From NCBI GenBank assembly GCA_910591455.2, contig OU342821.1, positions 14,447,787-14,511,786 of the forward strand: a DNA stretch of 64,000 nt. Direction: 5' to 3'. Below are positions 38,638 through 49,400 of the stretch, piece after piece (the stretch's first letter is position 1; each line of letters begins with the position of its first letter). The notes beneath the pieces were generated by a model. The model was not told the DNA's origin, ran no database searches, and worked only from the letters and a program-made list of their open reading frames with translations. The DNA comes from Pholis gunnellus (lineage: Eukaryota > Chordata > Actinopteri > Perciformes > Pholidae). The position numbers and the translations under genes are program-made.

Positions 38638-38970
38638 GTTGGCAGCTGAGCGCACTGTGGAAAGGTCTCGAGGGTGAGAGGTTTTTCCAGCCAGACCCAG
38701 AGGCAGCCAATGTCCCACATACATCTAGTTTCCTGAGGCATAAAACAACAATCTGACTCGCTGACTAACCTTGTATGTACATTTAAAGTGCTGTCGAACA
38801 CATTGTGCCATGTGTCACAGTCGCAAGGAATGGTCCACTTCGGGCCTTTGTCACTTTTCTGGGTAAAAATGTGCATCAGTGGGGTAATTTGCAGCATTGG
38901 GATCTAGTATGTCATTCAGTCTGATCATATCTCAATGGTGATATTTGACAGTCAAATATACAGTATTTTG
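38171..38970. other. Intergenic with GT microsatellite
   Basis: Includes an uninterrupted GT run at 38602-38634. Frames overlapping it are microsatellite artefacts. No gene is supported. Confidence 0.65.
38602..38634. repeat. GT microsatellite
   Basis: Uninterrupted TG/GT run of about 33 bases. Confidence 0.95.
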
Positions 38971-38974
38971 TTAA

Positions 38975-39440
38975 ATTACACTACTTAGCCCCTTAACATC
39001 CAGTTTGGCTGAAGGCATCCGAATAATATAAACGTCACGTAGCCGATAAACAGTCAGCAGACAGTCAAACAGACTCCAATGTCGTAGATGAATTCATATT
39101 CCAACACTAAGTGAGACAGTGTGCTTGAGTTTTCTCATTTTTATTTAAAAAATGTTAGCAAACAAGTGCCTTTTTACACTCCTACCAGACATGGACCAAC
39201 ATTATCATTAATTTGGAGTCATGTTTCTGTCCACTTGATGAAAGTTTCACTATATTTTTACTACCAACTCCAGAGGGAAATATCGGACTCTTTAGCTACT
39301 AAAGTGCTAGACTATGTTCACCAGCCGTTGGTCCTGGGCACGTGCAGTACATCGGGTCTGAAAAGAGCTGCAATGCAGACGAGAGCGGAGAAGCTGAACG
39401 AAAATAGTCAAGTTAAAGGCTGTAAAACCAAAGCAAAGAA
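38975..39440. mobile_element. Dispersed repeat relic (fish-type, family not named)
   Basis: Segments such as CATCCAGTTTGGCTG, AATAATATAAACGTCA, GTCATGTTTCTGTCCACTTG and CTCTTTAGCTACTAAAGTGC...ACTATGTTCACCAGC follow the order of a repeat that I recall from many percomorph sequences. The 113-codon frame over it is broken elsewhere and not regarded as a gene. The call rests on pattern memory. Confidence 0.45.
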
Positions 39441-40473
39441 GATAATGTGTGTTGGCTTCTAAATGCAAACAAATTCTTTCACGTTACAGAATTATTTGAT
39501 CCTTTAACGTAACAATATTGATTTGTGCAACTTTAACCAGAAGCACCAAAACAAAAGAATGGTGGATTAGTTATAGTAGCAAACCCAAAATACAGAGAAG
39601 TCTCATAGAACTGATCTTCCCAGAGCACATTAGAATAATACAGTTGGTATTTGTGTGTACGCAGAAGGTTATTTTTTCTAATGCATATTTTGATGTAGAG
39701 TCTGATGTTCATTCGCTCTCAGGCAAACAGCCCAATCCAGTCTGACGGTTAGTTGGTTGACAACGCAGCACTATTGTGTGTGTATGTGATGCTGTTATCA
39801 TACATATGGTTTTACATTTGTCATTGCTGCCGACGACAAGATAGTTCTGGTTTATCCTGGTTGTCTTCCTTCAGGACTGGCCTGCCTTTTGCTGTGTCCT
39901 CAGCCATTTTTGCTACATGGGCTATTTACACGGCCTGTCCACGGTACACACTCTAGGTTTTCTCGCACACATATACATAATGCATAACGCATAGTCAGCC
40001 CTTCTGTTCATGCAGTCAGCCTCCAGTGGATGTTCTTTTTCTTTGTCAACACAGCAAGAGAGAAGCCTTGAGTCGAGGCAATGACTGTCTGATAAGATTG
40101 AAACACAGCATGAGGGTATTATCACATTATCATAATCTAGAGCGCTCATCAAATTAATTATGAAGTAGGTCTGAAATGCAAATGAGCAATGCAGAGATTT
40201 ATTGTCAAAAAAAAACCTCACTTTATATTTATTTGTTTTAGAAAAGACACTTACAGATCGAGGCTTTAAAAAAAATCCAATACTTGTGTCCGATTAGTGT
40301 GAGTGAAAGAATGAAGTGATTAGTATTTATATCCTTCAGGAATGGTGTTTGCTCATTTACACATTCACTTTAAGTATCTGAAATCAATGTTGATGCAAGC
40401 CAGATCAATGCCACTATTGATTGTCTGATTTAAACTAGTTGCAGTGGTTTAATGCAGCTGGATGAGTCCTGCA

Positions 40474-40511
<38 letters not shown>

Positions 40512-41155
40512 CTTGAAGGAACTGATCCTGAACCCCTTTTGACCCTTTTAGTCATTATGAAGGCAGCACTTCTGTTTTCATATAAACATGGTGTTAAGGA
40601 GGAAGACAAGTGAGTCCTTGTGTAACCAACTTCTTTGTGTCTGCTGTGGAAGTTTGATCATTTGACTTATGGCGGCGAGAGGAACCTCAGGAGTTCACCG
40701 CACTGCTGAAATGAACAAGGCATCATCACGCGGTGTTGAAGCTCTTTAGATTTTTGTTGCTTGCACCATAATTCTTCTTCTGGGAAGTTGATCCCAGTAG
40801 GAATTGCTTGTGTGTTTGTGTAAAGAAGGTTCAGTGGAAACAAACACATGCAGATAAAGGTCCAACACAGTCGCCCCCATCCATGTTCTTTAAACAGCTG
40901 TAACCCTATATGACCGGTTTCATGTCACTATTGCTTGACGTAGCTAACCACAGAAATGTTACTGGTTATTCCAGGGTAATTTAGGGTTAGTTTCTGTTTT
41001 AAGCAGTGTTGCTGGGGATGAATGTTCAAAGGTGACGCGCCAAAGCGCCTGAGTCACCAGGTCTGGAATAGAAGCCATGTAAACAAATCTCTTTGATAGT
41101 TTACCTCGCTGTGGCTGTCAGAGAGGCGAGGTCTGATGAAATTGTCAACCTTATC
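39441..41155. other. Intergenic with 33-base poly-G
   Basis: No gene recognised. The conspicuous item is the poly-G tract at 40476-40508. Confidence 0.6.
40476..40508. repeat. Poly-G run (33 G)
   Basis: Thirty-three consecutive G residues, the longest homopolymer in the window. It is a strong G-quadruplex candidate and a likely sequencing or assembly trouble spot. Confidence 0.9.
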
Positions 41156-41620
41156 ACAGTGGTTGGAAGATTTTTCCACATTTTTCAACTTGACTAAAAG
41201 TACCAATACCACAATATAAAACACTTAGATACAAGTAGAAGTCCTGCATTCAGATGTTACTTAAGTAAAAGTATTATCAGTAAAATGTACTTTAAGTAAC
41301 TTGTTCTGCAGTAAAATGACATGAAACATTATTACATGAAATTATAAGACTAATGCATGAATGCATAAGCACAGTTGAACTGGTCCATGTGGAACTAATT
41401 TAGACTACTTAATATACAGTGGTGTTTCAGACATCGACATCTCATAGACATCTGACATGACTCGGAGCCCCAACTAGAAACTGTTTTAAGAGGTAACAAG
41501 CCAAATGGTTGGGAGCCACACATTTTACCAGTGTGTTGTATACTATCTTTTTATATATTATGTAAAATCGAAATCTGTGAAGTAGCCAGTAACTATATTT
41601 GTCAAAAACATTTTATGTCA
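41156..41620. mobile_element. Non-autonomous DNA transposon relic, AGTAAAAGTA family (copy 2)
   Basis: Opens with CACAGTGGTTGGAAGA (terminus-like) and continues ACAAGTAGAAGTCCTGCATTC, TTACTTAAGTAAAAGTATTA, and an internal GCCCCAACTAGAAACTGTTTT...ACAAGCCAAATGGTTGGGAG segment that parallels 37870-37925. The right terminus is not recognisable, so the copy appears truncated. Probably hAT-like; no coding capacity. Confidence 0.65.
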
Positions 41621-42850
41621 AACACTTTGTTGTCCAATCTCCGATCACCCCTCAGGTAAACACTGGCTCTGTCAGCACTGTTATATATATGCCTATATAT
41701 GTTTACACTGTTCATCTTGTTAGCAGCATTAGCTGCGAGCCGTTGGCTCAGCCGATGCCATGTTGAGTGCTGTCAGGAGTCAATAGAGGTTCATTTGTCT
41801 AGAATGGGAAACTTAAGGATCGTGCTTTTTACAAAACACTGAGCTGTAAATACGTTCACAGTAAGTCAGTCATCGACAATAGGGTTCAACTTTGAAGAAT
41901 AATTGTTTGCAGAAACATAAGCAGGCAGTTAAGGACGATTAGGGTTTCAAGCTGTAATTAAAAGCCGGTTGAATGAGTGATTCACAAGAGTGTAGAACGC
42001 GTGGAGGAGAAATCAGAATCTCAGAATCAAGGATCAGACGGAAGCTCGGTTATGGTTGAGTATGGGACATAAATAAGGGAGGTATTGAGAGGTCTTTTTA
42101 ATGCATCTGAGAACCAAAGGTATTTTTTCCAAACATACTTTCATTGTTCAAATAATTGAGAAACTAAGACCCTCCCTGGTCATGACCTTCTGCCTGTCTC
42201 GATGGGGGAAAATCCTGTTTGTACAAGATTATATTACTTGGAAAGTAATTTACTGCAGAGCAAAGAGAGAGTCACACACGTACAGTACACACAAATAATG
42301 GATCCGCTCAGTGGTTGAGTTTGATTAATGGGCTGGTATACTGCATCTTGCTCACCATACCCAGGAATTTGCTTGGTTGCACAACAACATGCAGACAGGC
42401 AGAGAGCTTCATGTGCCTTTTTCATCCGGTATAAAAAAGGTCCTGTGTTTCAGTGTCATCGGTTACATTTTCAGAGGAATTCCACATGAACTTCGGCACT
42501 TGAACAACACCTGAACAACAATGTAATCAGAACAGATGTGTGGCACATTCATCATTAGTCATTCTGTCTTTATGTCATCTTTCATAAGGTGTGGCTTGTG
42601 TCCTGTTTCCACTCTCTTCTCTCTACATTTACACCTTCAAAATAAAAATGTTAAGGCAAAAGCTTCTGTTCCCTTAAGTTGCATAATGGTGCATCTGTTG
42701 TCCGTCACAGGCAATTCAATCCAGCAGACAGTAAGTAAGTAAGACACCTCTGACATCATTAGTCTGTTCAAGGATGACGCCAATCCAGCTTTATTTTACA
42801 CAATGAAATGGTTCTTCTCTGTGCTGGGAATGCACACTACTACAATAAAA
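41621..42850. other. Intergenic, no gene recognised
   Basis: Unremarkable A/T-rich sequence without simple repeats longer than about 12 bases and without supportable exons. Confidence 0.6.
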
Positions 42851-42851
42851 C

Positions 42852-43197
42852 TAGAGATGCACCGATACAGACACAGATGTCGGCTATCGGTCTCATACTG
42901 ACTCAAATAGCTGGACCGGTGATTGGTGACAATAAGCCAATATGTTATCGGATGCCATTATTTTGATGAATAACAAGTCAGTACATTTATATCAATGTAT
43001 GTATTTGTTAAATTTGGTTTTATAACGTTTGGAAAGAAATATTTAAGTCAAGCCTGATTTGCCTTAGATATAAAAGAATGATCCCAGTCACTTCACAGCT
43101 CATTGATTAAACTCTGCTATCGGATCAGTACTCGGTATCGGGCGATACTCAAAGCCCAGGTATCACTAGATGAAAAAGTCGGATCAGTGCATCCAAA
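42852..43197. mobile_element. hAT-like MITE with AGATGCACCGAT termini
   Basis: The left end TAGAGATGCACCGATAC is mirrored at the right end by GGATCAGTGCATCC, the imperfect reverse complement. Inside are the typical TCGGCTATCGGTCTCATACTG and TCGGTATCGGGCGATACTCAAAGCCCAGGTATC. Short elements of this kind with AGATGCACCGAT ends and ATCGG-rich subterminal repeats are common in fish and are usually assigned to hAT. About 346 bp, with no transposase. Confidence 0.75.
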
Positions 43198-45940
43198 TCT
43201 GTTTCTGTTCTCCGTTCTGATATTCATGACATGATGATGATAAAAGGTCATTAATCAGATTGACAAAAACACAACTTCAAAATGAATTCCTATGTAGCTA
43301 AGTGACTGCTAGATGTGTATATAGGCAACCGTTTGCTAACACGTTTGTCATAACAACTTTATAGAGTGGTAATATATCAACGATGAGCTGGGCTGCCACC
43401 AAGTGGCTGAGAAGAAAGCAATTAATGCATTTAAAATGTGCCATAATAAACAAACTGGAAAGAAATCTACAGCTGTCTAAAGAAAGTAAGGGAGTCAAAT
43501 CGAAGTCAACCCTGAATTATTTTGTTTGATCTAGAAAATGATCCATATAAATATATAGATGTATGGATTCGGGTGATGTTGCCTCGATTTCTTCCGACTG
43601 TGTTTTACCGTTCATGGTTATGCCTTAAAGCCTTTTCCAAGAATGACATGGGCAGAATTGATGGTTATAGTAAGACTTAACACACCGGTGACAGGCTTGG
43701 CGGCCACAGACGTAATCAAATAAAGATTCCAGTTGCTCTGAAATCCCCGGGTTTAGCCTCCGGGGCTTCGAGGTGGGCCCCGGAAATCCGAAGAATGAGA
43801 GGCCGTCCAATGTGCTGTCAACGCTGCGGACACAGTTTAATCCTGAACCACTGGGAGAATACTGATGAGAAGTGCTCAGAAGGAGAGGAGTGTGTGTGTG
43901 TGTGTTGTGTGTGTTGTGTGTGTTGAAAGCATTGACAAGCACTGAGCCTTGACCCTGATGGACCCACGGTCCTATAATATATTTATGGGAGGTGTCACAC
44001 AATGTAGCTGGGCGATATCTAAAATGCAGGCTCTGGCAATAACGTACAGCTTTCAATGACGACACAGTGCACACGTCAGAAGGTTTTCAACAAGCCGATA
44101 CACATCTCAGCCCTCTGCTACCAGCACAAACACAGGAGTGGTCTCGGGTGGAGTTTCACTGTGATGTTGGTTTTAAATACGAGGTTACATCATCACCAGG
44201 GCATGTTCGGTATTGTGCCTCTCTTCTATGCTATCAGTCCATGTTAATCATGGCGTTGGAAGCACATCACCTCTAATAGGAGTTTCCATCACAGTTCAAC
44301 AAGTAACACAATGGCTTGTGTAAAGGGCAGTAAAAGGTGAACGCCACCCTTATTCGCTGATGACTATCTTTATCAGCCTTTTCTTATCAACTTTTTTTTT
44401 TTTATGACAATCTTCTGCAGGCATTTACTTGCTGATTTATCTTTTTTATCAAGAGACAATTAAATGAGTGTAATACTACTGATTATTTGACTGTTGCTTT
44501 TGGATGATTATGTTTCAGTAACATTCTATGAGGGCAGATATCAACATTGTGAGACATGTAGTAGACTGCTGCCATCTAGTGGCAATAACTTTACATTACA
44601 GCTTCTCAAAAGCTCTTAAAATACCTTTGAAAACATTGCACTATATTAACGTTTAGTGCAGCTGATTTCAATGATCGGAAACACACTGAGATGTTAGATG
44701 ATACACAAACTGCCAGATGCTACTTCAAAATAAATACAAGCATTTGTGTTGCAAGTTTAACGTCTGATTGTTCATTCTGGGTGACACCAAATGTCTGAAC
44801 ATGTTATAAAAGGCGTTGTGTCATAACCACAGCTTTTTGGCTGCAGCTGCTTGGCCCATCACCTATTTTAAAGGTGTGCAGTAAAATCTTCATGAGGGCA
44901 CCCATGCTGTTTCTGTACAGGTTTATTATTGGTTAAAACAGAAAGATAAAGTGTATTCAAAATGTGCTACGTCAAGCTATACGGTAACAAAAAGCTTTTA
45001 TTCAGAAATCAAATGAGGACGGATGTGTCAGTGTCTCAATATTAGCAAGCAGAGCTACTATTGTGTCAATTAACCACACTCTAACAGAGCAATTATTATT
45101 AGATCTGATTCTATTCTAATTTGATGCTAAAAAGTCAAAGAAAAAAAAAAACTAAGAAGGAGGCACCACCAGGTGTCATGCTCATGCTGGCCAGAAGACT
45201 AGCTCACTAAGTTGCACATGTAGAGACTGTTTTCATGCCCAAAACCATTTTGTCATAGATTTAAACAAATGTTTTTGTTTTATACATCAAATCATGTACA
45301 GTATACAACTGACCCATAGGTCTTGGAATTTACCATGAAAGCACTGATGTTGCAGTGACTCTGATCTGATCTGATGACTGGACAAATACAAGGGAGTTCA
45401 AAAAGGATCAACCAGCTCCACCCTCCTCAGCAGTTTGAATCTGCATAAAGTGCTTTCACGTGTTCTCGTGAACACATGAATAGTGGATTACTGGTTGTTG
45501 TGTCAACATCCCCTTACAGTTCCTGTGTGCTGTCAAACTAAGTAAAGATATATTACCCAATGTGACAAACAAACAAAGTGGTAATTACTATATCTAGTTT
45601 TTTTTACAGCTTTTTTGAGTGATTACGTTTTCTGCATTCCCTCGTATGTTTGTAAACTGTAGTCAATAACGATGGTAGGAGATAAAGAAGCCATTTCCCT
45701 CAGAGCCAAATAAAAATGACACACTGACCAAACATGAAAAAACTTTTTTGTGTGTCATACACAAACAAATGTAAAAAAAACATCATACAGACCTACAATA
45801 CCTTCAACAATATAATACCATGTAATACATAATATCAATTATATTTTAAAACATTTCTACCTGTATGCCCCAGCTATTGCAGATAAGCCTATAAGCTTTT
45901 TGTGTAAGCAGTTAAACAAGTCCAACCCTGTGGACCCAGC
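43198..45940. other. Intergenic, no gene recognised
   Basis: Upstream of the tmem38b promoter. Holds a GT/TGTTG tract (43891-43924) and otherwise no identified structure. A 149-codon minus frame at 43625-44074 shows no recognisable domain and includes a His-Thr microsatellite stretch. Confidence 0.6.
43891..43924. repeat. GT/GTGTT microsatellite
   Basis: TG run to about 43904, then GTGTTGTG-type units. Confidence 0.9.
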
Positions 45941-45979
45941 ATGTTTTTGTCTGAACATGGTTTGTTAGCATCGCCTCGC

Positions 45980-46140
45980 AGAGCCACCACTGTGACACGT
46001 GATTGGCTCGCCCGTGCTCTCGCTCCTCCAATCACACAGCCGCGCTTGCTCCGCCCGCCACATCACTGGCATGGCGGAACACTGAGCAGGAATTCCGGCT
46101 ATGAGCCGATGACAGCGTCGCCGATGGGGCAACACCGACG
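45980..46140 (+). promoter_or_regulatory. tmem38b: Likely tmem38b promoter (E-box, two CCAAT boxes, GC box)
   Basis: This is the most CpG-rich part of the window. It carries CACGTG (45996-46001), an inverted CCAAT (ATTGG, 46002-46006), a direct CCAATCA (from 46028) and a GC box GCTCCGCCCGCC (46048-46059), followed 300 bases later by the tmem38b start codon. The arrangement fits a TATA-less promoter bound by USF/bHLH, NF-Y and Sp factors. The start site itself is not visible. Confidence 0.55.
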
Positions 46141-46272
46141 ATGAACACCCTCTGGCGTTACAGATCCGTTACAGATGCGAGTAACTTGGCGACAGAGTCT
46201 CCGCAGACACACAGACAGCTGTTTGGGCCACCGGCTCGTGTCAGACTTTACAGGCGGTGGATGAAGCCCTGA
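46141..46272 (+). other. Upstream ORF 1 in the presumed tmem38b leader (43 codons)
   Basis: ATG at 46141 opens MNTLWRYRSVTDA... and stops with TGA at 46270-46272. The stop overlaps the ATG of a second upstream ORF (TGATG). It is in the mRNA only if transcription starts upstream of 46141, which the position of the promoter motifs allows. No similarity was recognised; a role would be in translational control. Confidence 0.35.
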
Positions 46273-46361
46273 TGCTCCGAATTGGACCGGTGCCCTATTT
46301 CTCCACTCGAACTACTCAACTAGACTACCGCTTCCTGTTGCTGAAGAGTTGTCATATTTAA
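46272..46361 (+). other. Upstream ORF 2 in the presumed tmem38b leader (29 codons)
   Basis: ATG at 46272-46274 overlaps the stop of the preceding upstream ORF by one base. The frame MLRIGPVPYFSTR... ends with TAA at 46359-46361, 12 bases before the tmem38b ATG. The chain resembles termination-reinitiation arrangements, but function is inferred only. Confidence 0.35.
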
Positions 46362-46373
46362 AAAAAGAAGAAA

Positions 46374-46497
46374 ATGGATTTGCCGGAGTTGCTGTCTTTG
46401 GACGAGCTGTCCCACGGACTTGCAAACTTGTCCATGTTTCCATACTTCGACATGGCGCACTACATCGTGTCAATCATGGCTCTGAGGGAGCAGCCAG
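46374..46497 (+). CDS. tmem38b: tmem38b coding exon 1
   Basis: Starts ATGGAT (MDLPELLSLDELSHGLANLS...) in a good Kozak context and ends at CCAG|GTACGT, phase 1. It encodes the luminal N-terminus and the first membrane segment FPYFDMAHYIVSIMA. Confidence 0.92.
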
Positions 46498-49400
46498 GTA
46501 CGTTCAGTGGCTGACGCGAAGTTCACGCGCATGGTAACTGGCAAGCCATTTGCACCTGCTTTCAGCAAGTTTATTTTTTGCAAGAGTTTGTCCTAATGTC
46601 CACAATGTGCCTCGTGCCAGAATGCCACGCAAGCACTGGGGATGTTGTGTTGTAGGTACAATAAATGACAACACACGTACAGCAACATCTCAAATCTGTT
46701 TTTATTTGCGCATATAATCTCGATCTACTTCTGTTGTGTCCGTTCTTGTCTTAACTTGATATAATTAGTCTACCCTACCCTCCTTACCAATGTGGTGACA
46801 TATGGGGTGGACGAAATAATAGAAACAACTGTCAATAAACAAATACGCTTTTAAAGGTATAGCTTCTAATAACACAAGACTAATAGTATTAATGTATATT
46901 GAATGTCCTCAAACAGCCCAAACTACATATACTCTAAAAGTTTAATTAACCTCTCTTATAAAAAGATCACAAAAACTAAACATTAGATAGTAAAAGAAAG
47001 ATGTTGCAGATAATGGGACACACTGCTATTCTGCCATAATGAGTTGATAAATAAATACCAAATTAATTTATCTTTAAAGCACACAGTGCTGCAGAGTACC
47101 AGTTGATCGTATCAGCTCAGACCAAAGGCCGGCACTGAGCCAGTACGTTATGTCACTGAGATACATTCTACAGGGACAGGTGGACTTTAACTGCACAGAG
47201 AGTCGACTTTCCACACACGCACACACACACAACTTACAAGAACACACACACACTCTATTGTAGTCCCGCTGCTGTGAATCTACGGTCTATTTATGAACTT
47301 GCCTTGCAAAGCATCCGAGCTGCCGTGACCTTTTAACCCGTAGTCCTCTACTCCCATCTATCCATCTATGAGTAGCTGGGAGACGGATACACACAGAGGG
47401 AAAATATGGAGAAACAATATGCCAGAGATCAGCAAACGCAACACGAAATCCTCATAACGGAGAGGATAGCATAAGAAATTCAATTAAACCCGAATAAAGA
47501 ACAAGACATTTAAATCTCAGGGAGAAGCTGAAGTTCTTGTTTTTCCCCAAAAAAGGAAAGGAATGCCGTAAACCACTCTCGACCCGCCCTTTCTTTTCAC
47601 TTTCCTATATGTTAACTCTTCTCCGCCAGCCTGAGGATTTAAAAACGCGCTCGCCAGGTCTCTCTACATTTTCACGACACCATCTGTGCAGTTTACTGCG
47701 CGAGTTATTTTAAACATTGCTGTGAGTGGATTGTATCGGGCGGAGGAGGACAGTCAATCAGTGGTTCTCTCTTCAAGGGGCCAAAAATAACCGGGGATAA
47801 GCCACTTTCTTTCTTCTCTCGTTCTCCGGTTTCAAGAGTGAGGAGGAATGTCTTGAGGAGGAATGTCTTTTTAATTTGCAAGTGTGTATGTATGGTGGGA
47901 GAGATGCCGTCCTGGTTTTTGATCAGGCTGCAGCAGCAACAACTGAAAAGTTGACTCGTCTCCTTTTTCCTTTTGAGTTCGATTTGTGAAAGATCTGGAC
48001 TTAAACTAATAGACACTGAAGATACTAAGATACTTTTTCCTCTCAGAAAAAAGATGAATGACATGTTTCACCAGGATGACATGTTGCAGCTGTGGTGTTC
48101 TTGGCCTGTATTCGCCAAATTTGACTTGCAAATGTGTTTCCTTAAATGCAAACCAGGAAACAGGATCTTGATCTGGTAAGGGTGTGTTTGTAGCCCAGCA
48201 GGTCAGAGCGGTCCAAACAGAGTGACATATTTCAGTGTAAAATGTAAACAAAGCATTATTTTGTTTTTGTACCTCTCTGAAAAGCAACTGTTGCATACAA
48301 GAGGTGCTATATTGAAATTACGCTTTATAAAATGACAGCGCAAACGTTACCACCTGAAGTCACTTACTGCAGCAGTTTGTTTCACTCTGGAGCTACAGAG
48401 GGATGACAGAGCGACCCTGTTACACCTCAACTGCTAGAAGACCAAAAGCACTGATACTGAGCATTTATATCTCCTGTCGGCTGAGGCTCTCACAGGAGGA
48501 AGGGACTCTTTGGGTACTTTTTCCCCCCTAAACTTCCTCCTCTTGTAACTGTGGCAGCTGTTTTTTAAAACCAGAAACGTCCATTACATCAGACGTCATG
48601 TACACACAAAAGAAAAACAACTGTCTGGTTGTGTCATCGTTGCAAAACTGAAATCACACACGAAAATAACTGTAAAAAAACGTGTTCACACTGATGCTTC
48701 ACTGTGCTTTTGATGCTGCAGTTGCATGCAGTAACCACTCGGAGCTGAAGCCATATTGCACTCGCTCTCTACTATTCTTTCTGCTATATGAGTTTTTAAA
48801 GGGGTGATGGGGGATGAAGGGACAGACGTGAGGTGCAATACCGGTGTTCTAAAAACAGGAAGTTAGTTACTTTAGGCCCACTCAACTCACGAACACCGTC
48901 AGTGGTTAGAGCAGCAGCAGTGTCTGTCAAATACGGCGGATGGAGACTTTTAAGGTACTATAAAACTCTTAGTGCCCGATTGCCACAATTTGCACGTAAA
49001 CTTCAGACTCATAACTCAAATCTGAACACACAGACTTCATACACATTTGTTCAGTGTGACGTACACTTTCCGAGGATATAATTATCTCAGAATAAATGAA
49101 TAGTATAAACAAATAAACACTCAGACAACCACTTATGACTAATTGTAAAAAAAAGCGCTCCTTATATCTCCAGAACTTGCATTAGAATCATCCCGCTTTT
49201 ACGTTTTCTTCAGTATTAAAGTAATCTTGGAATAGCTGTCTGTACATGCATGGGTACACTGCAAACAGGAACTGCCAACAGCTAATTTGACTTACTTTAA
49301 ATTATGCTATTTGCCAAAATGTAAACAACTATAGGCTATGAAATGGGGAGGAAGTTGTAACCCTTACTCAATGGCAATATTATACTTCTTGCTTACATCA

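Noticed and set aside
43625..44074. 149-codon minus-strand frame
   Set aside because: Includes translated microsatellite (NTHNTHNTHTHT), shows no domain, and no exon boundaries are evident.
47705..48296. Minus-strand frames in tmem38b intron 1
   Set aside because: No similarity or splice context; they lie inside a well-defined intron of a conserved gene.
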